NCBI GenBank assembly: GCA_038049695.1
Contig: CP142459.1
Span: 72,019,001 to 72,083,000, forward strand
Reading direction: 5' to 3'
DNA length: 64,000 nucleotides
DNA from: Cinnamomum chago
Taxonomy: Eukaryota; Streptophyta; Magnoliopsida; Laurales; Lauraceae
The notes beneath the pieces are model-generated. The model was not told where the DNA came from. It did not search any database and saw only the letters and a program-made list of their open reading frames with translations. Positions 48,701-59,484 of the stretch are shown in pieces. Made by a program: the position numbers and the translations under genes. Positions within the stretch are counted from its first letter, which is position 1. The number at the start of each line of letters is the position of its first letter.

Positions 48701-51133
48701 TTACTTGGCTGCCTGCTGATCTCCTTTAACTGTGATGATTTCAACTCGGCCACTCTTTCCTCCCCACGGGAATTTCAACTTCTGGTGGAGAGTGGAGGGG
48801 ACTGCTTCCAAACTATGGAGCCAAGACCTGCCCACTATGGCATTGTAAGGCGAGGGTGCGTCAATCACCATGAAGGTTGTCTCAACAGACGCGCCGCCGG
48901 CCTCGACCTTGAATGTCACCTTTCCCTTGGGGTACACCGGCTTGGCGCTGAAGCCAATGAGGGGAATTCGGGCCTCCTGTAGGTCCTTCTCCGTCAGTCC
49001 CATCCTCCTGAAGCTGTCGAAATAAAGGACCTCGGATGAACTACCGAGGTCGACGAGGACCTTCTTCACGGTGCAGTTCTTCACGCTTTGCTTGGAGCAA
49101 TCAAACTTCAGGGTGACGATCAGCGGGTCATTGTGGGGAAGTTGTACCCCTTCCAGGTCCGCATCTGTAAACCTGATTTCGGGCCGCTCCCTCCGGGCCC
49201 TCTTCGGAGTTGGACCGAGCTCGGTGGCCATGACCTGCTTACTGTGAGAGGCTTGCCTGGCCTCGGCGCGAGCTCGGTTACTCCTCTTGGGCAGGGGAGC
49301 TAAATGGATGACGTTAATGATCTTCTCCGACCCGTCGCTGTCATGACCCCTCTCATCTCGGCGTGGGGCTCGAGTGTCGGCTCCGGTGTTTGCCTTGACG
49401 AATTCCTGTAGGTGCCCCTCTTGGACGAGCTTCTCTAAATGCGACCGCAATATTCTGCATTCTTCGGTCTTGTGGCCGCCCTCCTTGTGATATGCACAAA
49501 ACCTCGTCTGGTCTCGGGCGGACGGGTCACCTTTCATGGGATCTGGCCAGCTGAAGTACGGCCTTTTCTTGATTTTGTACATGATCCTGTGGATAGGTTC
49601 CTTGAAGATCGTGTCAACTGCCCGATATGCGTCTTCGGACAGCCTGGGCCTTTTGCCTTTCGCCGAGGTGAACGCCTGAGCTCTTGCTGAGCTAGCTGAC
49701 ACCCGGCATCTACCTGAATCATCTCTTCGGGGTTCGTCTCTTCGGGACGGTTCCCTCTCCTCCTTGGGGGGCCTTTCACTTCGGTTCTTCTGCGCAGCCC
49801 CATGGTTTTCCCGAGCTCGGACCTGGTCGTCCTCTTGGGCGATGCAGCGGTTGACGACGGACATGAGCGCCGTTATGGAGGACACCGGGTTCCTGGCTAA
49901 ATCTTTGCGGAGGTCACTGTCTGGAAGCAGGGCGTTCCGAAATGCGAAGACGGCCACTTCGTCCTTGGAGTCTTCAATCTGGCTGTAGACCGTCCAGAAT
50001 CGCTTCGCGAACTGGGTGACGTTCTCCCCTTGCTTCATCTTCAAGGCCATGACATCTGCATCTGTCTTTGGCAATATTCTATAGGCCTGAAACTTCTTCA
50101 TGAAGGACTGTTGGAGCTGCTGCCAATTCGAAATGGACCCTCTGGGAGTGCACAGAACCACTTCAGGGGGAGGTCACCTAAACTGGAGGAAAAAACTCGA
50201 CAGTTCAGATGGCCCTCATCCCCCCAAACAGACATCCTCTGAGAGAAGTGCCTGAGATGTGTAGCTGGATCCGAAGTCCCATCGTAAGTGACGAACCTCG
50301 GGATGGTAAACTTCTTCGGCAGGGGGTACTTCTTGATATCGCGAGAGAAAGGAGACGCGCCGAGATCGATGGGGTCGCCGCAAACATCTTTTTGGTCTCG
50401 GCCGAGACCAGCCACCTCCAGATTGCGCTGGACCGTTTCCCTTATGCGCGCGTCCAACCACTCCTGATCATGATACCTGCTCTCCGGAATGGTTTCTGAT
50501 GCTTTCCTCGAGTAGCTATGGCTGGCATTCGAGCCTTCGTCTCGAGTTCGGTCGAGCCTTCTCTTATTCAGATGATCCCTCAAGTCCTTCTTAGGGGAGT
50601 CGGGGCGCCTGCCACGAGACATCCTCCTCTCGTGCTGTCGCTGTGAGCGCTGCTGTAACGACCGCTGCTGCTGCCGTGACTGCTGGCGTCCTGCTGAACC
50701 CGTAGCTTTTTCCAGCTGCTGCTGGAGCTGGAGGATCAGAGCATCCCTCTCCTTGATGGCCTCATTCTGTACTCTAATCTCTTCAAGGGCGGAGTCGAAG
50801 TCATTATCAGGGTTGTACTCCTCATCCTCAGTGTCTTCGACATCCTCCACCTGATCAAAGGGGCTTGGTCCGTCGATCATTGGAGACTTACTACGCTGGT
50901 TTCGACCCATCAGGAGGCCTGCAGACTGCTGCTGGGTATCTCCCCTCCGGGGTGCAGACTCCGAGCGAAGGTCACGCTCCTGAACGTTGATTCGGATGAG
51001 ATCATGTTCGGCGTCGTCCTGTGCAACTGGTTGCTTCCCAGACCTCTTCTTGGCAGGGAGGAGGTCGGAGGACGGTCCTGCACGCCTTGTCTTGGATGTT
51101 TCTCCGCCTTTCGCAGCTCTCCTCGTCATGGTG
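48701..51133 (-). pseudogene. Retand gag and protease (fossil)
   Basis: The N-terminal part (MTRRAAKGGETSK) contains a Gln/Arg-rich coiled coil (DALILQLQQQLEKA); the Gag core follows (FVTYDGTSDPATHLRHFSQR; WQQLQQSFMKKFQAYRILPK). A Cys/His motif (CAYHKEGGHKTEEC) near 49,480 and an aspartic-protease region (VLVDLGSSSEVLYFDSFRRM) near 49,030 come next. The protease active-site position reads DLGSS where DTGSS or DSGSS is usual. Confidence 0.85.
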
Positions 51134-51175
51134 ATAGGGAAGATTGTAGAAATCGTTCCCACAGACGGCGCCAAT

Positions 51176-51859
51176 TGTAAGTGCAGAAAAATATACTCAC
51201 AAGATTAGGATGCCTCCAGGGACTTACTCAAAGAACCGGAGGAGGGGCTGCGTGTCTGGCAGGTGTCTGGTAAACCTGAAAAGGAGAAAGAGAGCGGTCA
51301 AAGGACCCTGGCTGGGGCAGCACAGGGCTCTCCGATGCTTAAGTTAGCAGTGATCGGAGAAAGGGAGGAGGAGGAGGAGTGTCGTTGCATGTAAGAGAGT
51401 GCATACCTCCTTTTTGGGCGGTCTGCCGCCTTATATGGGAGACTGTGTTGGTGCTTGTGCTAGCGGGCCTCATGATGCGACTAGGGTCTCCTCAGCCCAC
51501 ATAGTCATTAATGAGGGTCCATCACAGCCCTCATTGCATTTAATGAGGGTCCGATCAGCCCACATTGCATTTAATGCCAGTCACATTGGGCCTGATCTTC
51601 ACCTGATCTGTTGGCGGCTGAGGTCCTGTCAAATCCCTTTCTTGGGCCCTGTCCTGATAGGATTGTGGCCAACGGATGTGATTACATGACTCCGTGTAGC
51701 CGAGACCAAATAGGGTGGTATGGCCGAACTGGTTACCGTTCTCCCAATACCATCAGCTGGTGCCGAAACCGAAGTAGTGTAGGCTCTATATCCGAGACCG
51801 ATACGGGCATACTTTGCCGAAACCGAATGGGGTTTGGTTTATGGGACGGTCCCCACACA
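51176..51859 (-). repeat. Retand 5' LTR
   Basis: Copy of the LTR at 40,622 at an offset of 10,554, next to the primer binding site. TATA-like motif at 51,432-51,437. Confidence 0.92.
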
Positions 51860-51865
51860 GTAAAC

Positions 51866-52249
51866 AAAAACTAGTTTAATGCATGCATCTCACTCCAATC
51901 TGGCATAAAAAAAAATGCAATCAAGACCGTGACAATTAAAGCCATCCACTGATGCTCATTTTACAAGAAACATGTAATCTGAGAAGGGGGAAATACCTGA
52001 GTTTTCAAGGCAACAAGTTTTTTCTTCCTCTTTTCCTCCTCTTCTTCGTTCCCTTCCTTCGTTTTATGTTGCGTGGAAAGCGAGAGAGTCAAGAGAGTTC
52101 ACTTGCACGCCAGAGAGGTTGTAGGAGAAGGTCTGAAACACTTTTTATTTGGGATTTTCGAATGGAGAGGGTTTTCGATGATGGGATGGACGATGGTTCG
52201 AGAGAGACGAGGGTAAGGGTTGGAGATTTTGGGATTTTCGAATGGAGAG
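51866..52249. other. CACTA body right of the Retand insertion
   Basis: Continuation of the DNA at 40,615. On the minus strand a purine-rich open stretch (EEEEEKRKKKLVALKTQ, about 52,000-52,060) ends at a GT. It could be the first exon of another captured gene, but its family is not recognised. Confidence 0.3.
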
Positions 52250-52600
52250 GAAGAGAGAGTGGGAGTGATGTGCTAGCTCAAGGGTTGCAGGGGATGGAAA
52301 GGACGACGAGATGATGGAGAGGGCTAGAGAGACGAAGGGTTGCAGGGGAGAGACGGTGAGAGAGTGAGAGAGAAGAGATGGGGAGGGCTGCGCAGGGGAG
52401 AGAGAAGAGATGGGGAGGGCTGTGCAGGGGAAATGAAGGGTTAAAGGGGGAGACGGTGAGAGAGAAGAGATGGGGGAGGGCTGCGCAGGGGAGAGATGAG
52501 CGAGAGAATGAGAGAGAGAGAGAGAGAGAGGAGATCGAGAGAGAGAGTAGAGAGATTGATCCAGAGAGAGCGCAGAAAGAGAGACAAATAACGGGATTTT
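52250..52600. repeat. GA-rich low-complexity and short tandem repeats
   Basis: Repeated GAGAGAGAAGAGATGGGG and GGGCTGCGCAGGGG blocks, ending in a GA microsatellite (52,510-52,555). The ORF at 52,378 is a by-product of this composition. Confidence 0.8.
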
Positions 52601-52639
52601 GGTGGCGGGAGAGGGGAAAAAGTAGTGGGAAAAAAGGTC

Positions 52640-52883
52640 TTTACCGACGTTTTAAATTAAACATTGGTAATAAATTTTCCGACGTAAAAATTTGTCGGTA
52701 AAAAAGAAATTTCGTTGGTAAAGGTCTCTGATTTTAAAATTTCCTAAAAATAAAATTAAATTTTACCGATATTTTACAAAAAAACGTCGCTAAAAGAAAA
52801 TTGAACTTTGTCGGCGGTTTTCAAGGAAACGTCGCTAAGAGTCAATTTTACCGACATTTTGTAATTCGTCTTGATTTTTGTAG
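52640..52883. repeat. CACTA subterminal repeats and a second CACTA-like right end
   Basis: Several TTTACCGACG/CGTCGGTAAA units, then CGTCTTGATTTTTGTAG, the complement of a CTACAAAAATCAAGACG terminus. The final TG of a CACTA end is missing. It may be the end of a separate or captured CACTA element whose left end was not found. Confidence 0.55.
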
Positions 52884-53610
52884 GGAAAATCAATTTTTTG
52901 GGACTCGCGGAAGTGATAAATCAATTGAAGAATTAAAGAAGGAAAACCAAGGTATTGAAGCTCTGCATGGGGTCCACTCTACTCTAGTTGGAATATTCAA
53001 TTCAAGCAAAACAAAGAAGAAAAAAAATGCAAAAGAAAATCCAGCCATATGAAGGACATCTAAGGTAAGGGAATTTCAAGCATTGCACACAGAAGTGGGG
53101 CCCATCATGTGTTCCAATTGATAATACAAATCTGAATTTCAGAGTGGGAATTAGATGTAATTTAAGGAATTTCTTAATAGAGGAAGTGGGCCCAGATTAG
53201 GATAGATTCAAGCAAATTTCAGAGTCCTAAATATGGAGGGTAGTAACCTAGAAGTTGCAAGATAAATTCAAATCCAAAAAGTCCAGGTTTCCTTAAGAAC
53301 TCTACAAGTTGGATTTCAGTCAAGATATGTTTTCAAATATTTGTAAACTTTTGCAAGCCAAGAAGCTATCCAAAGGAGATATCACACTTCCAACACTTTG
53401 CCTTCCTAAGCTTCTCCATTCCAAGTTAGAGGTCCAAGCCATAATTGAAGATAAAATTTAAGATTCAAATTTTGAATCTTGAATCAAGAAAGAAAATAAA
53501 ACAAAGAAAAAAATATCCAAAAGAGGCTTTACACGTCCAAAGCCATGAAGGTTCAAGATGATACACTCCAAGTGGGGTCCAAATGCATTCAATTTAGAAT
53601 TGCAGCAGAA
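52884..53610. other. CACTA body, no gene recognised
   Basis: AT-rich DNA without recognisable coding sequence; the ORF across 52,883 (52,801-53,052) has no known domain. Confidence 0.4.
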
Positions 53611-54095
53611 ACCGGCACGAGCACTTCGCTCGATGGTAGAGTAACTTGTAGGAACTGATGGTTCGCAAATAGGACTCCCGGTTAGAGAATTAGAAGCGAA
53701 AACATCGGATTTTCCAATACTTAGGCTCGAAAACGGCCAGCTGGGGGTCTGGAATGGGAAACGGCCCCCGAAAAAATCAGAAATCGGCATGAGCACTTCA
53801 CTCAAGGGTAGAGTAACTTGTAGGAACTGACGGTTTGCAAATAGGACTCCCGGTTAGAGAACTAAAAGCGAAAACATTGGATTTTCCAACACTTAAGCTC
53901 GAAAACGGCCAGCCGGGGGTCCGAAACGGAAAACGACCCCTGGAAAAATTGGAAACCGACACAGGTACCTTGTTCAAGGCCAAAGTAACTTGTAGAAATT
54001 GACGGTTAGTGAATTGGACTTCAGGTTAACGAATTAAACGCAAAAACCGCTTGATTCTCAATACTTAGGCAGGAAAACAGGCCGCCGAAAAACTT
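53611..54095. repeat. 172-bp tandem repeat, about three copies, inverted relative to 36,094
   Basis: Units start near 53,611, 53,782 and 53,955. The sequence is the complement of the copies at 36,094-36,390 and the third unit is the most diverged. 54,096-54,480 holds no recognised feature. Confidence 0.85.
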
Positions 54096-54479
54096 AAGAA
54101 AAGATTTATATATATACATGTTTATCTTTCATTTATAATTTAATTCATTGAAAAGATTCTAATGTTCTTTTTGTCATTGCAAATTGATGGACGCTTTGGG
54201 GTCGGTTGCAGATTTCTGGGGTTGTTTTCTTCTTTTTAGTTTATTTGTATATGTATATTGGACATTTATATGTAATTGTATCATTATTGATTGTAATATT
54301 TGTTTAATGAGATGAACGATTTGATGAAAAATGGTGATGGTTGTTTGTTTATTTAGCAACTTTTGTTTGCATTCATTTTTTATATTGAATAGAGGTACAC
54401 GAACATGTTTATTTTTTTTATATAGGTATATAAAAAGGTTTACAGGAAAAATATTGAAAAAACAAATATAGCATTTAAA

Positions 54480-55349
54480 AAATAAATAAAAATCATTTTA
54501 CAGACGTTTTTTTTCGTCGGTAAAAGTATAAAAGAACTTTACCAACTTTTTTTTGCGTCGGCAAAAGTATTAAACAGAAAATACTTTTAACGACGTTTTA
54601 TTTCGTCGGCAAAAGTATAAAATAAAAATAAAATAATTTTACCGACGTTTTTTTGTGTCGGCAAAAGTATAAAAAAAAATAAAAAACATAAAATACTTTT
54701 AACGACGTTTTTTTGTGTCGGCAAAAATATAAAACAAAAATAAAAAAAAATAAAATACTTTTAATGACGTTTTATTTCGTCGGCAAAAGTATAAACTAAA
54801 AATAAAATACATAAAATAATTTTAGCGACATTTTTTTGCGTCGGTAAAAGTATTAAACAAAAACAAAAAACAAAAAATACTTTTAATGACGTTTTATTTC
54901 ATCGGCAAAAGTATAAACTAAAAATAAAATACATTAAATAATTTTACCGACGTTTTTTTTCGTCGGTAAAAGGAGAAAGGAAAATAAATAAGAAATTTCA
55001 AACTACTTTTACCGACGTGTTTTTTCGTCGGCGAAAGGATCAAAAAATAAATATAAAAAAAACATAAAAAACTTTTACCGACGTTTTTTTCGTCGGTAAA
55101 ATGAAAAAGAAAAAAAAATTAAAAATTTAATATTTTTATCGACGTTTTATAACTCGTCGGTAATAATTCCCGATTTTTAGTTTTTCTGGAAAATAAAGTA
55201 ATTGTATAAAATGTCGGTAAAAGTCAACTTTTGCCGACGTATTTGAAAAATGTCGGTAAAAGGTATGTATTTTACTTACGAACTAATATACGTCGGTAAA
55301 AGTCAATCTTTACCGACGACATTTTTAAAGCGTCGGCAAAAAGCGTCGC
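54480..55349. repeat. Right subterminal repeats of the CACTA element
   Basis: About fourteen units spaced roughly 60 bases, each with TTTTACCGACG, a T-rich loop and CGTCGGTAAAA, separated by A-rich spacers. Each unit is itself a hairpin. Such subterminal motifs are the transposase-binding regions in CACTA elements; here the function is inferred. Confidence 0.85.
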
Positions 55350-55372
55350 TAAAGCTGCATTTTGTTGTAGTG
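55350..55372 (-). repeat. Right terminal inverted repeat of the CACTA element
   Basis: Complement reads CACTACAACAAAATGCAGCT. Followed by the duplicated CCT at 55,373-55,375. Confidence 0.88.
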
Positions 55373-55538
55373 CCTGTCACGTGGGCTACACAAGAACAAC
55401 GGGATCAGAACCCGCTCTGATATCATGTAAGAAATCATACACCAACTCAAAAGCTTAAGCTTGCGGAAGGCCCATACAGGTATATTAAAACATGTCAAGC
55501 CTATTACTTAGACGATATGAGATGTGGACTTCCCAACA
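55373..55538 (-). mobile_element. TRIM-like element, unit 4, right half
   Basis: Continuation of the piece ending at 14,943: the rest of the internal region, primer-site-like motif and full LTR at 55,426-55,538, followed by the Helitron copy at 55,561. Confidence 0.7.
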
Positions 55539-55560
55539 TAGCATAGCTCTCATTAAAGGA

Positions 55561-56432
55561 CTAGCAAAACACGCCCGCGCTTAGCATGGGCAATATAATC
55601 CACAATATATAAGAAATTGTAAAAAGTTTAAAATTTTAAATGAAATTAAAAATATGATATTATATCTCTTATATTGAGAAGGAAGTTTTTATAGTAAATT
55701 TAAAATATTATATTTTTATGATGGGGCTAAGTTGGTAGTAATAACGAGGGAAAAACATTTGAGAGAATGGTAAATAGATAGATATAGAGAGAGAAAGAGA
55801 GGAAAATCTGATAACCGTTTTGAAGAGTTATGCAACTAACATCAATCCATTTTGCCTCTATTAACTTACCATTCATATCAATTAACTTAATTTTAATTAG
55901 GTTATAATTTTGTGTGTCTGTGTGGGGGGGGCGGGGGGGGCGGGGGGGGGGAGGAGGGGCGGTTGGTCGCGCTTGAAGTGACATGCCACCGGTCAAAATT
56001 TTAAATTATAATTAACGTGGGGAGGTTGAGGATGTGACAAGACATTTTGGGAGTCAATTATTTAGAGAGGGTCAAAATCAATTGATATAAATTGGAATTG
56101 AATTGATGTTAATTTCTCAATTAGGATTAATCCCTTTCTTAAATTATAATTAATGTGGGGGAGGTTGAGGACACGAGAAAACATTTTAGGAGTCAATTAT
56201 TTATAGAGCGTCAAAATCAATTGATGTCTATTGGAATTGAATTGATGTTGATTTCTCAATTAGGATTAATCCCTTTCTTAAATTATAATTAATGTGGGGG
56301 AGGTTGAGGATGTGAGGAGACATTTTGGGAGTCAGATATTTAGGGAGTGTTAAAATTAATTAATGTCAATTGAAATTAAATTGATGTTGATTTCTCAATT
56401 AGGATTAGTCCCTTTCATATATGATAATAGGA
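55561..56432 (-). mobile_element. Helitron, unit 4, apparently with both ends
   Basis: The 3' CTAG and hairpin are as in the other units, but here the body continues to a Helitron-like 5' start, TCCTATTATCATATATGAAAG on the minus strand, at 56,432, giving 872 bases. The base outside the 5' end is G rather than the expected A, so the end call is tentative. This copy lacks the hAT fragment and looks like the state before the composite unit formed, or a separate copy. Confidence 0.6.
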
Positions 56433-59400
56433 CACTGTCCATGTCATCTTAAATCAGCTTTTCTGGACATGGCAGCCCAAAAGTTTACCGCAAAATGCAA
56501 AAAATAGGACCTTTTGGCATGATCATTTGAAACTTGGGATGATCCACACGGCTTAATTTGTTACCTTTTGTTTTAGTTCTAAAGCCCAATTATTTATTTA
56601 GTATTTTCCAGAAGATGACTCGAACCACAACCTGTCCTTAGTGAGGACCTTTGGCCTTGCCATGGGCTTTTCTTTTGACACTGAAAAGTTACAACTTGCA
56701 TTACTACAATCAGTTGAGTCCGGATCACCCTATTAGTCTATTACACGCTCCCGTGAGTGGGATGTAACTCACTGTCTCACCATGGGCCCACCTACTGATG
56801 AACCAAATTGTTAAAATTGAATTTCATCTCCTCCATTAGCATATCCTCCAAAGTGATCCAATTTTACTTTGAAAGGATTTAATCATATTATCAATCATGA
56901 ATTCAATCTTACAGTGGACAAAATCCTATCCAAGTAAAAGTTGAGGATATGCCAGTAGAAGGGATGGCATTTCATCTTAATGGTTTGGATCGTCAGTTAT
57001 GAGCTACACACGAATCCAACTCACGGGAAGCTTGTAATAGACGACTCAGATTCTGTCAGTTTCTCAGCTTATTCTCAATTCCTTCTATCCATCCTCCTCC
57101 TCATGTTACAGAGGTGACCATCTTCTGTTGAAAGGGTTCAGATTCATTTGCAAGAAGTACTTATAATTTAATTGTCCATTTGAAATCAAATTTTGTTGAT
57201 CTCAGGAGCAGGAGAAGCAAAATAAAGCAAGAGAATACCAACCAAACTGCTATTGAAGAGTAAAACGAAAATCAAACATAAAAACCAGAGGTCTCATCCC
57301 AATCTTAACATTAAAAAAGAAGAAACTAAAAGAGCATAAACAACCAAAAAAAAAAAAAAAAACCCTTCACAAAGCTAAGATTAATCCAACTTTTCCAGAC
57401 AGCCTGTCCGGAGATGCTGCTATCACCTTTTCAAACGGACTCCATACATTCTAAATAATATCCTGCTCTACTCCTTCCAGTTCCGAATTATAGCTTCATG
57501 CAACAATTGCAAGTCCCAACTTAGCTTCTCTTCAGATCAGAGGACGAAAAGGCCTTCCATTAATCTTTGAATGTGTTGAAGAATATTGTTTAGAAGACAA
57601 TAGCAGAATTGGATTTGTTATTACTTATCTAATAAATAATCTGAGCCTGACTTTGTTGAAATTGAGTACCCAGGAATGGGCCATTGTGCCACTGAATGTG
57701 AGAGACTGAACCCAGGAAAATAGTTAATTTGGACCTTTAATACTATCCGTATCACATCAGCTCAGCCAATCATGAAATAAAACAGGATCGGCTCCACCAA
57801 TGATTCCTCCAGGTGACGAGTATATTTATTAGATCAACATGATGAGCACACTTTTAGCTCCATGATCTATGGAGATTGTTTTAGATTGCTGTGCTAATGG
57901 ATGATCGACACTAACTATTGCACAAGAAAAAAGGAAGAAAAAAAGCCGAAAAGTTGTGAAGACTCTTATACCACTTTTAAATTAGAACGGAGATGAAATG
58001 GATGAAGCAAAGCAGAAGGTTACATCAAGACTGATGTGGAGAGTTTTCAAGTCGCCGCATGTCCCATGCAAACAAGGAAAACCTCGTGAAAATAGGAAAC
58101 GATCTCCTCTATTCATGTGGCACCCCCTGATTGGTTCAAACATGGTCCGTTTTCATGCAAATATGGAAAGCCTAGGAAATTGAATCATTCTTGTAATTAT
58201 TTAGTCGCACTCATCAATTATTGAATGCTTTTTTATAACATGCTAGGAAATTAAATCTCATAGGCTATAACACCTGAAATACTGAAACGATCTCTCAAAA
58301 GGCTCACCTCAGCTCAATTGAAAAGCCATCTCCAATTAATAAGTATAATAACCCCCTGCTATTGCTTAGTTTGCCAAACTTCAATGCAATGGGAGGGGGC
58401 GTCACACATGATTCACTTAATTTTTGTCTCCTAATAGTGCATCTAATTATACGACACGATCAATTTGAATGTGGGCCTGCTTCACTCCAACTGGAGTGCA
58501 CTTAATTTGGCCGAGTGGCAATGAAGGGCAGGCACTTCTATTGGGTAGTTTTGATTTAAGAAGTGGGCCCCACTGATGGATTTATCGCAATGGCCTCAAA
58601 GAATTCCAATTAGGAGATTTTAATTTTCATTACTACAGTAGCCAATTAGTATATATTTTGGGAAATGTAGTCACTTTCGTATGCAAAACAATGGCCATTG
58701 TGATTCTAATCAACGGTTAATATTCCCACACCCACACTCAACTTCAATTGAGTCCCCCACCTTGATGAGGCGATAGTGTTGTCACCCCTCTGCTTCCTTT
58801 TTTAAATAAAATATTTTTAATTTTATTTTTCTCATGATCGTTTCTTAAATGAGTTGGTTATATACATAGTGCATGCACCTGTACGCGTGCAGGGGTGTTC
58901 ATGGCGGGGCTAAGGCATATCCAGGGCTGGCCTGGATTTTAGAAACACTGTCACAGGCCCGTCCCAAGCTCGACATGGTCTGTAAAAGTTAGGCCCAAGC
59001 CCATCTATTTAATCAATCAGGCAGGGCCAAACCGGCCGGGCTTCTTATAACTTTTCTGGGCATTTCAGCAATTAGTCGGACTAATTAAATTCAATTACAT
59101 GCATTCCTTACACGGGCAGGGCTTGGTCAGGGCTTTGGGCCATGACGACTTCATGATATTGTGGACCATAATTCTTATGCCATTTTGTGGACGCAATACA
59201 ATTCTTGTTTCTGAACTGGACAGGTTAACCAGTGGAGTTGGTTGACAGTTGGGTCCAACCCAGTTTGTAAACCGGGTCGACCATATCCCAGGATCTTTCC
59301 ACAACTGAAATGAATAAGCAGAATTCATGCAGCTGATCCAGACATTATAAAGACATCAAGGGTCTGAATATGATCACGAGTCATTAGATGTCAAACAGGA

Positions 59401-59437
59401 ATGAGAGTACAGTATTTAATTGCATGCTAATGAAGTT
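56433..59437. other. Intergenic DNA between the array and the P450 gene
   Basis: No coding region, RNA gene or clear element ends were found. A GC-rich patch at 58,892-59,045 begins CAGGGGTGTTCATGG and has GGCCCAAGCCC-type motifs common in hAT-like MITEs, but a matching right end was not seen. The rest is AT-rich. Confidence 0.5.
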
Positions 59438-59443
59438 TTATTT
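59438..59443 (-). terminator. Poly(A) signal of the P450 gene
   Basis: Minus-strand AATAAA, about 40 bases past the stop codon, the expected place for a short plant 3' UTR. Confidence 0.55.
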
Positions 59444-59484
59444 ACCCCATTCCATGAGGATCATTACCATTGACCAAACGAGCA

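Larger units (their letters stand above)
40622..51859 (-). mobile_element. Tat/Retand-type Ty3/Gypsy retrotransposon, young insertion
   Basis: Two 684-base LTRs (40,622-41,305 and 51,176-51,859) differ at one visible site; GTAAAC flanks the element on both sides. Minus-strand order: LTR, primer site (TGGCGCCGTCTGT, 51,161-51,173), gag, protease, RT, RNase H, integrase, 58-bp tandem repeats, then an ORF on the opposite strand, a polypurine tract next to 41,306, and LTR. An antisense extra ORF after pol is a known trait of the Tat branch (Retand, Grande). All parts are present, but gag-pol is split over several frames, roughly four interruptions, so it is probably not active by itself. Confidence 0.9.
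14944..55372. mobile_element. Giant non-autonomous CACTA-type element
   Basis: Left end CACTACAACAAACTGCA, right end (complement) CACTACAACAAAATGCAG; CCT flanks both ends (14,941-14,943 and 55,373-55,375). Deleting 14,944-55,375 restores the repeat-unit text GACGGGCCTGTCACGTGGGC seen in units 2 and 3, so insertion with a 3-bp duplication is well supported. The right end carries dense subterminal repeats; on the left only about 22 bases of terminus remain before a retroelement array. No transposase was found. Inside are an LTR-element array, gene exon fragments, 172-bp repeats and a Retand element. Much of the 40 kb is therefore secondary insertion. Confidence 0.82.

Noticed and set aside
52378-52701. 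107-codon Glu/Arg-rich ORF
   Set aside because: A translation of GA microsatellite and CACTA subterminal repeats.
58892-59045. hAT-type MITE starting CAGGGGTGTTCA
   Set aside because: No matching right terminus or 8-bp duplication could be found, so only noted as a GC-rich patch.
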